Shown here one piece after another: positions 17,200 through 26,326 of a stretch of 64,000 bases of DNA. A model generated the notes under the pieces. The model was not told the origin of the DNA and did not search any database. It was given only the letters and a program-made list of their open reading frames with translations. Within the stretch, counting starts at the first letter, position 1, and the number at the start of each line of letters is the position of its first letter. This DNA is from Desulfovibrio sp. (GTDB lineage Bacteria > Desulfobacterota > Desulfovibrionia > Desulfovibrionales > Desulfovibrionaceae), in NCBI GenBank assembly GCA_031271265.1, contig JAISWB010000096.1, forward strand, positions 1 to 64,000, given 5' to 3'. Made by a program: the position numbers and the translations under genes.

Positions 17200-18466
17200 G
17201 TTGCTGGGTTTCCTCCTTTGCCTGCCCGGCGCGGCGGCGGGCGATATGCCGCTCTGCGCGGAAATGTCCGCGGCAAGCGCCGTGCCGGAAAAACAAGCGG
17301 ATGACCGCACTCCTCAAGCCGCGCCGGGCGGCGACAGGACTCCCGAAGCCGCATCGGACGGCGATTTCAACGGCCGCGCAACACCGTCCGCCCGCGACGG
17401 CGGACCGGACCGCCAAGCCGCGCCGCACGGCGATCAGGCCCCCCATACCGCGCCGGTAGGCGACCCCGCCCCTCAAGCGGCGACATTTGACCCCGCCTTT
17501 GCTCCGCTGATGGAGCGTCTTGCCGCGGACGGCTTCTCCCGCGCATACGTTGAAGTCCTGTTCGCGCGTCTCGGCCCGCGCGCCTATACCCCGGCATACA
17601 TGGGCCTCAAACTGCAGGAACTGTTCGGCGCCGCCGGCATAGGCGTCAACAGGGACGACGCGCCGAAACCGGAACCGCCCGACGGCTTTGAACCACCGTT
17701 GCAGGAAGTCACCATCGGCGATTGTCTCGAGTTCGTCAAACAGCAGGACGCAATGCTGCAGGCCGTAGAAAAGAAGTACGGAGTGCGGCGTTCCGTGCTC
17801 CTGAGCCTCATGCTCGTGGAAACCGCCATGGGCCGGGACCTGGGCCGGGATATCGCCCTGCGCTCGTTGGCGGGCATGGCGCAGACGACCGGCGCTGCGG
17901 AACTCTCTGTCGCCGGCAACGCCCGCCAGGCACGGAGAATCAATGCCGCGCGTCTGGCCGACACGTTGCGTAAGCGCTCCGAGCGCGCATACATGGAACT
18001 CGTCGCCCTGCTGCGCTGGTGCGACGCGACGGGGCTGGATGCCGCGCGCATTCCCGGTTCAATATACGGGGCCGTAGGCTTGTGCCAGTTCATGCCTTCC
18101 AGTATCGAACCCTACGGCGTCGACGGCGACGGGGACGGAAAAATCAATTTGTACACTCCGGCGGACGCCGCCCACAGCGCCGCCCGCTACCTGGAAGCCC
18201 ACGGCTGGCGCGGCGCGGCAACGGACGCGCAGCGCCGCAAGGTACTCATGGCCTACAACGACGACGGCTTTTATGCTTCTTTTGTCCTCGGGGCGGCAAA
18301 ACGCATGGAACGCGCCCTGGCGGGAAAAATTTCACCGAAAAGCGCCGCGCTGCCCGGCTTCGGCGTCCCTTCGGCGCGGTTGAACCCGAGCCTGCGCCGC
18401 CTCCGTCCGGTACCCGCGCGCGCCGCGGTCCGCTCACTCGGCGATTACAAAAGCCTGCTGCAATAA
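17165..18466 (+). CDS. MltB-type lytic murein transglycosylase
   Basis: A secreted peptidoglycan lyase that cuts between MurNAc and GlcNAc. Residues 1-27 are a signal peptide (SALLLGFLLCLPGAAAG). About 80 residues of Pro/Asp/Gly/Ala-rich low-complexity linker follow (GGDRTPEAASDGD style), then the catalytic part: KKYGVRRSVLLSLMLVETAMG, where the glutamate is catalytic, IYGAVGLCQFMPSSI and YGVDGDGDGKINLYTPADA. The glutamate occurs as LVETAMG, close to the ESxxG of the family. ATG 17165 is the third of three repeated ATGAAAACC units; no strong ribosome site is seen. Confidence 0.88.
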   Translation: MKTAQNFTASALLLGFLLCLPGAAAGDMPLCAEMSAASAVPEKQADDRTPQAAPGGDRTPEAASDGDFNGRATPSARDGGPDRQAAPHGDQAPHTAPVGDPAPQAATFDPAFAPLMERLAADGFSRAYVEVLFARLGPRAYTPAYMGLKLQELFGAAGIGVNRDDAPKPEPPDGFEPPLQEVTIGDCLEFVKQQDAMLQAVEKKYGVRRSVLLSLMLVETAMGRDLGRDIALRSLAGMAQTTGAAELSVAGNARQARRINAARLADTLRKRSERAYMELVALLRWCDATGLDAARIPGSIYGAVGLCQFMPSSIEPYGVDGDGDGKINLYTPADAAHSAARYLEAHGWRGAATDAQRRKVLMAYNDDGFYASFVLGAAKRMERALAGKISPKSAALPGFGVPSARLNPSLRRLRPVPARAAVRSLGDYKSLLQ

Positions 18467-18485
18467 GCCCGGACCGGACCGCGCG

Positions 18486-20486
18486 TCATCCGCCCGAAGA
18501 AAACAGCGGCGCCGCCCGGCTGACCGCTTCCGAGCCGGCAAAGACATAGGCAATGTCTCCGGCCCGGAGAAGGAAATTCCCGCCGGGATTGGCGACAATC
18601 TCGTCTCCGCGCAGCACGCCGATGACGGTAAGCCCGTGCTTTGCGCGCAACTCGGAATCCGCAAGGCTCACCCCGTCCAGGGGCGATTGCGCTTCCACGC
18701 CGACGGCCGCGACATTGATTTCCGGCATCTGTTTCCGAAGATCCTCCAGGGGGATTCCCGGCACATGCAGCTTGCGGGCCGTGACATAGTTTTCCGCGCG
18801 CACATCGCGCACAAACCTCTCGATATCCGCGCGCGGCACCAGATACCTGGAAAGCACGCGCGTAAAAATTTCCACGGCCGCTTCAAACTCTTCAGGAATG
18901 ACTTCGTTCGCGCCGAGTTTGCGCAGGGCCTCCACCTCGCCGAGAAAATGCGTGCGCACCACGATATGCAGTCCGGGGGCCATGTGCCTTGCCGCTTCCG
19001 TAATACCGCGCGTCGCCGCCGGGTCGGAAATGACGACGGCCAGCACCCCGGCCCGCGCGGCCCCGAGCGCCTGCAGCACTGAAGGATGCGTCGCATCCCC
19101 GTAGCTGATGGGTTCCGTGCCGGCATACGCGCGCACCGTATCCGGATTCATTTCAAGAATGGTGTACGGAATTCCGGCCGATTTGGCCGTCCTTGCCAGG
19201 TACTTGCCCCCTATGCCGAAGCCGATGATGATCAAATGGTCGCGCAGCACCGAGTCTTCCGATGTCGAAACCTCGTCGACGCGCAGTTTGCCGGCGGGCA
19301 GGCGGGCGACGAAGGGCAGGCCGGCAACTTTGGAAGCGAAACGCGGAGCGACAGCTATGAGAAAGGGCGCGGCAGCCATCGTCGCAATACTCGCGGCAAG
19401 AAAAATCTGGTACGAATCGGCCGGCATCAACCCGTGGTCAAAGCCGGCCTTGGCCAGAACAAAAGAAAATTCGCCGATCTGGCAGAGGGCCAGCCCGGCA
19501 ATAATCGCCGGGCGCAACGGATAACCCAGAAGCAGGCTGACCGGCAGCACAATCAGCATCTTGCAAAGCATGAGAAAAATCGTGACGGACGCAATCTCCG
19601 GAAGGTGAGCGGTAAAAAAGTTCAGGTTCAGCAACATGCCCACGGATGTGAAAAAGAGGCTCGTGAACACTTCCTTGAACGGCAATATGCCCTCCAGCGC
19701 GCTGTGGCTGTATTCGGACTCGGACATGATAAGCCCGGCCATAAAAGCTCCCAAAGACAGGGAAAGGCCGAGGGTGGAGGTAATCATGGCGATGGAAAGA
19801 CAGATGCCCAGGGTCGTGATCAGGAACAGTTCCCGGCTGCGCGTTCTCACCACCAGAGCCAGCCCGGCGGGCACCAGTTTGCGCGCCAGCAGAAAGCCTC
19901 CGCCCATCAGCCCCACGGTCTTCAATCCGGACAACAGCAGCTCAATCCCCGTCCCTCCTTCGCTCAATCCGCTCCCGTCCAGCAAGGGAACCGCCAGCAC
20001 CATCGGCACGATGGCCAAATCCTGAAAAATGAGTATGGAAAGGGTAATGCGCCCGTGCGGACTCTCCATCTGCCCGGACTGCTGCAGGATTTTCAACACT
20101 ATGGCCGTGGACGACAGGGCCGCGAGAAAACCCGCGAACAACGCCTTGTTCAGCGACCCGAGCGCGATCAGCGCCACGGGCACAACGGCCAGCGTGGTCA
20201 GCCCGACCTGCAGCGCCCCCCCCAGAAACACCGGCTTGCGCAGGCGCACCAGCTCGCTTACGGACAGCTCCATGCCTATGGAAAACATCAGCAGCACTAT
20301 GCCGATTTCGGCCATCAGTTCCACTTCGTGCACGGCGCTGACCAGACCCAGCCCGTAAGGACCGCAGACTACGCCGGTCAAAAGGAACCCCACCACGGGC
20401 GGAATTTTTATTTTGTGACATCCGTAAATGACGAGTATAGACAAACAAAAGATGGTTACCAGTTGGTTGAGGAGGGACAAATCCAT
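18486..20486 (-). CDS. KefB/CPA2-type cation:proton antiporter with TrkA domains
   Basis: A 666-residue inner-membrane protein. Residues 1-385 form the Na+/H+ exchanger fold (KIPPVVGFLLTGVVCGPYGLG; MFSIGMELSVSELVRL). Residues 413-540 are a TrkA-N (RCK) Rossmann domain, HLIIIGFGIGGKYLARTA, with ISYGDATHP, and residues 575-655 a TrkA-C ligand domain. This is the layout of glutathione- or nucleotide-gated potassium efflux systems. ATG 20486 follows GGGAGCCGGC. It is divergent from the OppF-like gene and convergent with the transglycosylase. Confidence 0.9.
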   Translation of the reverse strand: MDLSLLNQLVTIFCLSILVIYGCHKIKIPPVVGFLLTGVVCGPYGLGLVSAVHEVELMAEIGIVLLMFSIGMELSVSELVRLRKPVFLGGALQVGLTTLAVVPVALIALGSLNKALFAGFLAALSSTAIVLKILQQSGQMESPHGRITLSILIFQDLAIVPMVLAVPLLDGSGLSEGGTGIELLLSGLKTVGLMGGGFLLARKLVPAGLALVVRTRSRELFLITTLGICLSIAMITSTLGLSLSLGAFMAGLIMSESEYSHSALEGILPFKEVFTSLFFTSVGMLLNLNFFTAHLPEIASVTIFLMLCKMLIVLPVSLLLGYPLRPAIIAGLALCQIGEFSFVLAKAGFDHGLMPADSYQIFLAASIATMAAAPFLIAVAPRFASKVAGLPFVARLPAGKLRVDEVSTSEDSVLRDHLIIIGFGIGGKYLARTAKSAGIPYTILEMNPDTVRAYAGTEPISYGDATHPSVLQALGAARAGVLAVVISDPAATRGITEAARHMAPGLHIVVRTHFLGEVEALRKLGANEVIPEEFEAAVEIFTRVLSRYLVPRADIERFVRDVRAENYVTARKLHVPGIPLEDLRKQMPEINVAAVGVEAQSPLDGVSLADSELRAKHGLTVIGVLRGDEIVANPGGNFLLRAGDIAYVFAGSEAVSRAAPLFSSGG

Positions 20487-20569
20487 GCCGGCTCCCGAAG
20501 GGCGGCCCGTTGCGGGCGGGACGGTACAGCGCGCCGTGAAAGCAAGGCAACAACGCAGGTTATGACAAT

Positions 20570-21424
20570 ATGGGCAACTGCGAAGCTAGCGGTAATGCGC
20601 CGGCACCCAAGATAGAGCCTCTCGTCGAATTGCGCAAGTTGAGTAAACACTTCGACCGCGCTCCTTCCCTGACCGCGGGTGCACAGAGCCTGCCCGCGGT
20701 GCGCGGCGTTTCCCTGCGCATCCCGCCCGGCGAAACCCTGGGACTTGTGGGTGAGTCCGGCTGCGGCAAGTCCACCCTGGGGCGTATGGCCGCGGGACTT
20801 CTCGAACCGTCCGGCGGCGACGTGTTCATCAACGGCCTGCCCCTGTGGGATAAAAAAGCGCACGCGGACTACCGGGCCTTCCGAAGAAGTTTGGCCGGGG
20901 TCGTGCAGATGGTTTTTCAGGATCCCTATGCCTCCCTGGACCCGCGCATGAGTATAGGCGACAGCATAGCCGAACCGCTGCTCTGCTCCCGCAGGTCCAC
21001 GAACAGGGGGAGCAAGCCGGCCAAGGATGAAATCCGCGGGCGGGTGCGGGCGATGTTGCGCAAGGTAGGACTGGAAGCTGACGCCGCCGCGCGCAGGCCG
21101 CACGAGTTTTCCGGCGGACAGCGCCAGCGCGTCGCCGTCGCCCGTGCCCTGATTACCGGGCCCGCCTTCGTCGTCTGCGATGAGCCGACCTCCTCGCTCG
21201 ACGCCTCTGTGCAGTCCCAGGTGTTGAATCTGCTGCTGGACCTGCAGGACGAATTCGGCGTGTCCTACCTGTTCATCTCGCACGACCTTGCCGTCGTCCG
21301 GCACATGAGCGACCGCATAGCCGTCATGCGCAAAGGCAGGCTGGTGGAAGAAGGCGATGCCGACCGGATATTTTTTCATCCCGCCGAGGATTATACCCGC
21401 CTGCTTCTGGAAGCGTCGACATGA
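20570..21424 (+). CDS. ABC transporter ATP-binding protein, oligopeptide OppF/DppF type
   Basis: A 284-residue cytoplasmic ATPase subunit. Walker A GESGCGKST, Q-loop MVFQDPYASLDPRMSI (the PYASLDPR form is typical of OppF/DppF), signature FSGGQRQRVAVARAL, Walker B FVVCDEPTSSLD and switch HDLAVVRHM are all intact. OppF-type subunits normally end an operon with a binding protein, two permeases and OppD. Here it stands alone: kefB lies divergent on one side and a repeat-rich gap on the other. The lack of partners suggests a rearrangement or a shared subunit. Confidence 0.88.
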   Translation: MGNCEASGNAPAPKIEPLVELRKLSKHFDRAPSLTAGAQSLPAVRGVSLRIPPGETLGLVGESGCGKSTLGRMAAGLLEPSGGDVFINGLPLWDKKAHADYRAFRRSLAGVVQMVFQDPYASLDPRMSIGDSIAEPLLCSRRSTNRGSKPAKDEIRGRVRAMLRKVGLEADAAARRPHEFSGGQRQRVAVARALITGPAFVVCDEPTSSLDASVQSQVLNLLLDLQDEFGVSYLFISHDLAVVRHMSDRIAVMRKGRLVEEGDADRIFFHPAEDYTRLLLEAST

Positions 21425-21847
21425 CGCGAGACCCCGTTCCGTACCCCGGAAGTTCGGCCTGAGCCGTCGCGGAAAATTTCCCGGAAGGGAATTTTGATCA
21501 GAAAGGCCTTTACGGCCTGCTCCCCCGCCGGGGGCTTCAGGGAGATTCCCGCTTGACGCCGGGCTTTGCCGCGCGTACCTTTCCGGCAATCCCTCCTTCA
21601 GGGAGCGGACATGCCGTCAGGCTCCCCTCCGGCGGGGCGGAGTCATCCGGTGGACGGGGGCGGATCAGCGCTTCTAATTTTAGACTTTTTGGGGAAAATT
21701 TTCCACCTGAGTCGATGGAACCGCAAGAATAACGTCCCGTATTCCCACAGAATCGGCGTTTTGTCCCACCAGCCGATGTTGTAAAACCACAGCCAAGGCG
21801 ACAAGGGGCCATAATTAGGATTGCCGGAGGCGGATGCGGATCGAAGC
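21425..21847. other. Repeat-rich intergenic region upstream of the ABC-3C genes
   Basis: 423 bp without an accepted gene. It holds nested hairpins (AAGGCCTTTACGGCCT, CCCCCGCCGGGGG), two CTTCAGGGAG motifs and a CCGGCGGGGCGGAGTCATCCGG block also found, slightly changed, near 46830. A divergent minus-strand frame ending at 21643 is tryptophan-rich and is discussed as a finding. The promoter of the ABC-3C pair should lie between 21660 and 21830, where the sequence is AT-rich. Confidence 0.5.
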
Positions 21848-22111
21848 ATGGACATACAGGCAACACTTTTACCGAATAAGCACGTCCCGCTCCGCGAATC
21901 CGTTCTGGCGCTGGCAGGGCATATCCGCACGCTGCCTGCGAAGCCGCGCACGCTTGACGAGCTTTGGGCCGAACTCAACCGGGACGCCTCTCCCCGGCCG
22001 GGCAGACCTTCCCTGGACGATGTCGTCTACGCGCTTGACGTCCTGTTTGCCCTTAAACAGGTAACGCTGCTCGACGACGACCGCCGGTTCATACTGGGGT
22101 CGGCGCAATGA
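21848..22111 (+). CDS. ABC-three-component system middle component 6 (MC6)-like protein
   Basis: An 87-residue protein with ATLLPNKHVPLRESVLALAGHI, then TLDELWAEL, then VYALDVLFALKQVTLLDDD, the pattern of the small winged-helix-like MC6 components of ABC-3C conflict systems. These link an ABC ATPase with an effector. The ATG at 21848 gives the usual length; the stop overlaps the next start (ATGA), so the two proteins are translationally coupled. The expected effector gene is not visible. The call rests on recalled family pattern and on the diagnostic partner downstream. Confidence 0.75.
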   Translation: MDIQATLLPNKHVPLRESVLALAGHIRTLPAKPRTLDELWAELNRDASPRPGRPSLDDVVYALDVLFALKQVTLLDDDRRFILGSAQ

Positions 22112-23820
22112 AACTCATCGAACTCTCCTGCAGCCGGCCGTCGTTCAAAACCCTTCGCTTCAACCCTCAAGGACTGACCGTAATTGTCGGAGACGCCGAC
22201 GCCGATATAGAAGGAGATGAAGGCAGCAGCAACGGCGTGGGCAAAACCTTGTCTCTCGGCCTTGTCCACCATTGCCTGGGGGCGCAGGTCAACAACAAAC
22301 TCAAGGCCGCCGTCCCCGATTGGCTGTTTACCTTGCGCTTCAGCCTCGCCGGGAGGGAACATACTATTGCCAGAAGCGGCGACGGCAGCCGTATATACCT
22401 GGATAAAAGCCCTGTCGGAATTAACGAACTGCGAACACGTCTCAATGCCTGCGGCGCGTTCATCCTTGATCAGCAAATTTCCGGACTCACGTTTCGTTCA
22501 TTATTCAGCAGATTTGCACGATACGCCAAAGAAGACTGCCTACATCCGCTGCTCACCAAAAAAGAGGAAGAAGCGGACGGCAGGCTCCGCAGCCTTTTTC
22601 TGTTGGGAATCGATTGTACCCTGGCCGTTGCCAAAAAAAATGACAGAATACGTCTTGTGCAAATAAAGAATACAAAAAAAACATGGAATGAAGATCATAT
22701 TTTACAAGATATCATGCGGGCAGGCAGTAATCCGCGGGCGCGATTTGAAGAGATTGAACAGGAAATTCCCAAATTATCCGCAGCGCTGCATAAATACCAA
22801 ATAGCGGAAAATTACAGGCTGCTGGAATGGCAGGAAAGCGAAATAACCAAGCAGCTCAGGAAAATTGAACGCGAAATTGCCGGGTTGGAGTTTCTGTTGG
22901 AGGAAATGGAAAAACGCCTGGAGGATCCGCAGGATATTACTGCCGCCGCATTGCGTTCATTGTACGACGGTCTGGGCGATATCTTCAAACCCGAGGCCTT
23001 GGAGCGTTTTGAAAAAGTTGAAGCCTTTCATAACAAGCTCTACGCAAGCAGAAAAATACGCCTGGAGAAAGACAGGCTTGCCGTTCTCGGCAAAAAACAC
23101 CGGCTTGAGCAGGAGTATAAAAACAAAGCTGTTGAGCGAGACCGGTTTGTAAAAAATCTGCAAGCCGAAAGGGCGCTTGATGAATATGTGGCCCTGGCGA
23201 AACATCTTGCATCGCTTGAGGAAGAACGCAACAGATTATACATGTTTTTTGAGATGGATATGACGCTCGACCTGCGCGCCCGTGAAATTCGCGAGAAAAT
23301 ACTTGCCGACGACAGCGCCGCTGACGAATATTTGCGCAGTAATCCTCTTGCGGAGCTTTCCGAAAGATTTACGCGTCTCGCCCACATGCTGTACCCCAAT
23401 GATCCTGCCGGGCTGATGATCAGTAACAATACGGGCGACAACCAACTCCGCTACGACATTTCAGTTAAAATTGAAGGTGATGATGCGGACGGTATCAATT
23501 CGGCAAGGATATTGTGTTTTGACTGGACGTATTATATGTACGGCGCAAACCATACCATGGATTTTTTATGGCATGACAACAGGCTGTTTGCCCATATCGA
23601 CCCGCACCCGCGCGCAGCATGGTTCAGCTATGTTCTGCAGCATTCCGCACAGGCTCAAAAACAGTATATAGTTTCACTCAATACGGAAAACCTGGTGAGT
23701 ATGAAAGGGTATATGTCACAGGAGGCCTGGTCGGCCTTGAACGAAAGTATCCGGCTGACGTTGCACGGTGATAAACCGGAAAACAAACTCCTGGGCATGC
23801 AGTTCGGCAGTGCCGGGTAA
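22108..23820 (+). CDS. ABC-three-component system ATPase with DUF2326 C terminus
   Basis: A 570-residue SMC/RecN-like ATPase. The N-terminal lobe has a Walker A in GSSNGVGKTLSL; residues about 225-430 are coiled coil (EEIEQEIPKLSAAL, LEFLLEEMEKRLED and so on); the end matches DUF2326, with RILCFDWTYYMYG, DFLWHDNRLFAHIDP and QKQYIVSLNTENL. DUF2326 ATPases are the motor of ABC-3C systems, thought to sense invading nucleic acid and switch an effector. The gene looks lower in GC and richer in AAA lysine codons than the core genes, which suggests transfer. A missing effector makes activity uncertain. Confidence 0.82.
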   Translation: MKLIELSCSRPSFKTLRFNPQGLTVIVGDADADIEGDEGSSNGVGKTLSLGLVHHCLGAQVNNKLKAAVPDWLFTLRFSLAGREHTIARSGDGSRIYLDKSPVGINELRTRLNACGAFILDQQISGLTFRSLFSRFARYAKEDCLHPLLTKKEEEADGRLRSLFLLGIDCTLAVAKKNDRIRLVQIKNTKKTWNEDHILQDIMRAGSNPRARFEEIEQEIPKLSAALHKYQIAENYRLLEWQESEITKQLRKIEREIAGLEFLLEEMEKRLEDPQDITAAALRSLYDGLGDIFKPEALERFEKVEAFHNKLYASRKIRLEKDRLAVLGKKHRLEQEYKNKAVERDRFVKNLQAERALDEYVALAKHLASLEEERNRLYMFFEMDMTLDLRAREIREKILADDSAADEYLRSNPLAELSERFTRLAHMLYPNDPAGLMISNNTGDNQLRYDISVKIEGDDADGINSARILCFDWTYYMYGANHTMDFLWHDNRLFAHIDPHPRAAWFSYVLQHSAQAQKQYIVSLNTENLVSMKGYMSQEAWSALNESIRLTLHGDKPENKLLGMQFGSAG

Positions 23821-23935
23821 TGCTGATTCCCGGCCGATAAACATACGGAAGCGCGCGGATGGATTATACCATAGAAAGTGTTTATCAATAGATAGACCTG
23901 TTACACGAAAAAGCAATTACATCAGCATTACCGGT

Positions 23936-23959
23936 CCGGCAGCGGGGATACGCTGCCGG
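23936..23959. terminator. Hairpin downstream of the ABC-3C genes
   Basis: CCGGCAGCG and CGCTGCCGG form a perfect 9-bp stem around GGGATA, 116 bp after the ATPase stop. No T-run follows, so a Rho-independent role is unsure. Confidence 0.4.
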
Positions 23960-24013
23960 TGCGGCGGTGTATCCCGCGGCGCGCCATTCCGACTTTTTCA
24001 AAGTTGAACATCC

Positions 24014-24691
24014 CTATTGCCCCAGTAGAATAACCTCTTCCACATTCATGGAATAGACGATGCCGCCGCCGGGCTCGGCCAGGGTCGGCACTTTCCGGAT
24101 TGCTTCAAGGATCGGGGAAACCAGGGCTTTTTCCGCAACTATCATAAGCACTTCTTTTTCCGGCACCAGGGTGATGCCGAAAAATTTCACGTCTTCCTTG
24201 GACGCCGTGCCGCGTCCGACCAGAATGGTGCCGCCGCGCGCGCCGGCGTTTCTGGCCTGGGCCATTACATCGTCGGCATAGCCGTTGTTCACGATAACCG
24301 TCAGCAGGGTGTATCCGGATTCCATTTTTTCACTCCTCGCGCCGGCGGCGGGCTCTGTGTCGTCGGCGGTGTTCCTGGATTGGCGGACAAGCATGCCGGA
24401 CACGTCCAGCACAAGGGCGATGCCGGCCGGCTTTTTGGGTTGCCCGCGGCAGGTCGAGCGCACGGCACTGATTACGGAGTCCGCTTCGTCCCGCAGAAGT
24501 GTGAAGACGATATCCTGCTGTACATCAGCCAGGAAGAGGGCCTGCAAAATTTTGCTGTCCGCAACCGCGCGGCCGAACGCGATGGTGCCGCCGCGCGCGC
24601 CGGCCGCCTTGGCGACGGCCATGAATTTTTCGCCCTTGCGGCGGCCCACCATGCTGATGAGCAGTTTTCCGGGCAAGAAGGTTAAACTCAT
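24014..24691 (-). CDS. Double PII-like regulatory protein
   Basis: A 225-residue protein made of two PII-like ferredoxin-fold domains in tandem: residues 5-105 (ISMVGRRKGEKFMAVAKAAGARGGTIAFG) and 125-225 (LLTVIVNNGYADDVMAQARNAGARGGTILVG). Both keep the GARGGT loop where PII proteins have the T-loop base. No adenylation or uridylation tyrosine is evident. Its stop side is free; its start overlaps the end of the DUF1538 gene by 4 bp, so it probably gates that membrane protein as GlnK gates AmtB. Having both domains fused is unusual, since PII proteins act as trimers of single domains. Confidence 0.75.
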   Translation of the reverse strand: MSLTFLPGKLLISMVGRRKGEKFMAVAKAAGARGGTIAFGRAVADSKILQALFLADVQQDIVFTLLRDEADSVISAVRSTCRGQPKKPAGIALVLDVSGMLVRQSRNTADDTEPAAGARSEKMESGYTLLTVIVNNGYADDVMAQARNAGARGGTILVGRGTASKEDVKFFGITLVPEKEVLMIVAEKALVSPILEAIRKVPTLAEPGGGIVYSMNVEEVILLGQ

Positions 24692-26190
24692 GATTCGCTG
24701 TCCCCCTTGAGAAACGCGTCCCGCTGTTTCCCGCGTTTTTCCAGTCTGTGGAAAATCATGCCCAGGAGTTGGATAGTGATGAGCGGCCCCATGGCGATCA
24801 TGGCGATCATGCCGAAGGCGTCGGTGGCCGGGTTCCCGCCGCAGGCCATGGAAGCGCCGAGGGTAAGGGAGAGGACAAAGGTCGTCGCCATGGGGCCGGA
24901 AGCTACCCCGCCGGAATCAAAGGCTACGGCCGTGAACAGCGGCGGGCAGAACATCGTCAAAACAAGCGCCAGAGCGTAGCCGGGGATGAGCACGAACCAG
25001 ATGCTCATGCCGGTGACGACCCGGAGCATACCGAGAACCACGGCCGCCGCAATACTGACGGAAAGGGCCGCGAACATGATCTTGCGCTGAATGTATCCCC
25101 CCGAGATTTCCTCGATCTGCCGGGTAAGTATCCAGACGGCCGGTTCCGCGCACACCACCACGGCTCCCAGGAGAAATCCGACGGGGAGAAGAGCCGCCTC
25201 CGAAAAGGAACCGAGGGCGAAGCCGAGCGATTTCCCCACCGGTGAAAATCCGCCGGAAACGCCTGTCATGAAGGCCACCAGTCCGATATAGGCATAGATA
25301 AAGCCGAAAAGCATGCGCTTCAGCTTTTCCGCGGGCAAGTGCAGCAGCAGGATCTGGAAAATGACGAAAATAACCAACAGGGGGAGCAAGGCCAGGGCTA
25401 TTTCAACCACGATGTGGGGCAGAACGGATGCAAAGACATCCATGCCGGACAGCGCCGCGGCTGCGCCCTGTTCGGCCGCGGCTTCGGACATGCGGCTGCC
25501 GGAAGTCAGCCCGAACACTGCCACCGCAGCGACAGGCCCGATGGACGCGAGGCCGACCAGGCCGAAGCTGTCGTCGCCGTCGGCATGGTCCTTCCTGCTC
25601 TTGGCCGACGCCACACCCACGCCCATGGCCATAATGAAGGGAACGGTGACGGGGCCCGTGGTGGCGCCGCCGGCGTCAAAAGAAACCCCCACAAAACCGG
25701 GGTCCACCAGGGAACATACGCCGAAGAGCGCGATATAGAACCCTATCAGGAGGTAGCGCAGGGGAACCTGCATGACGATGCGTCCCGAGCCGATCAGCAG
25801 GAAAAAACCGACGCCGGCGGCGATCATCATGAGCAGCAGGGTTCTGTCCATGCCGGGCATGATGCCGGAAACCTGCGCCGCCAGAACCTGTACATCCGGT
25901 TCCGCGATCGTGACGGCGAACCCGATGGCGAAGGACGCGGACAGCATGAGGGAAAGGCTGCGTTTGCGCGTCAGGGCGGACCCGACCAGCCGGCCGAAAG
26001 GCACCATCCAGATTTCCGCGCCGAGCAGAAAAATACTGAGGCCCAGAATAAGCAGCACGCCGCCGACCAGAAACTGCGGAAGCTGTCCTTCGCCTAGAGG
26101 GGCTATGGTCAGGTTGAGCAGCACCACGATGACCATTATGGGGACAACAGAAATCGTGGATTCCTTAAATTTTTCAAAAAAATCAGACAT
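24688..26190 (-). CDS. DUF1538 integral membrane protein (two-repeat transporter-like)
   Basis: About 500 residues with some 12 hydrophobic segments arranged as two homologous DUF1538 halves. The repeat is visible as VDPGFVGVSFDAGGATTGPVTVPFIMAMGVG in half one and FTAVAFDSGGVASGPMATTFVLSLTLG in half two. The paired FDSGG/FDAGG loops suggest a substrate or ion path at the centre. The substrate is unknown. ATG 26190 follows GGAGGAGTGTCTTTA; GTG 26199 is too close to that site. It overlaps the double PII-like gene, which is likely its regulator. Confidence 0.8.
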   Translation of the reverse strand: MSDFFEKFKESTISVVPIMVIVVLLNLTIAPLGEGQLPQFLVGGVLLILGLSIFLLGAEIWMVPFGRLVGSALTRKRSLSLMLSASFAIGFAVTIAEPDVQVLAAQVSGIMPGMDRTLLLMMIAAGVGFFLLIGSGRIVMQVPLRYLLIGFYIALFGVCSLVDPGFVGVSFDAGGATTGPVTVPFIMAMGVGVASAKSRKDHADGDDSFGLVGLASIGPVAAVAVFGLTSGSRMSEAAAEQGAAAALSGMDVFASVLPHIVVEIALALLPLLVIFVIFQILLLHLPAEKLKRMLFGFIYAYIGLVAFMTGVSGGFSPVGKSLGFALGSFSEAALLPVGFLLGAVVVCAEPAVWILTRQIEEISGGYIQRKIMFAALSVSIAAAVVLGMLRVVTGMSIWFVLIPGYALALVLTMFCPPLFTAVAFDSGGVASGPMATTFVLSLTLGASMACGGNPATDAFGMIAMIAMGPLITIQLLGMIFHRLEKRGKQRDAFLKGDSES

Positions 26191-26326
26191 TAAAGACACT
26201 CCTCCGCGCTTGGGCGCCGGCGGAATCGCCGCCGGACGTCAAGTCTCCGGAACAGAAACCTTGAAGAGGAAACACTCCAAAGCAGGTTGTTGAAAATGCT
26301 TCAACGATGTTGATCCGGGACCGGCA

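Noticed and set aside
20570-21424. OppF-like ATPase as the missing third part of the ABC-3C system
   Set aside because: It has a standard transporter-type ABC signature and is separated from MC6 by 423 bp of repeats. It is not an effector.
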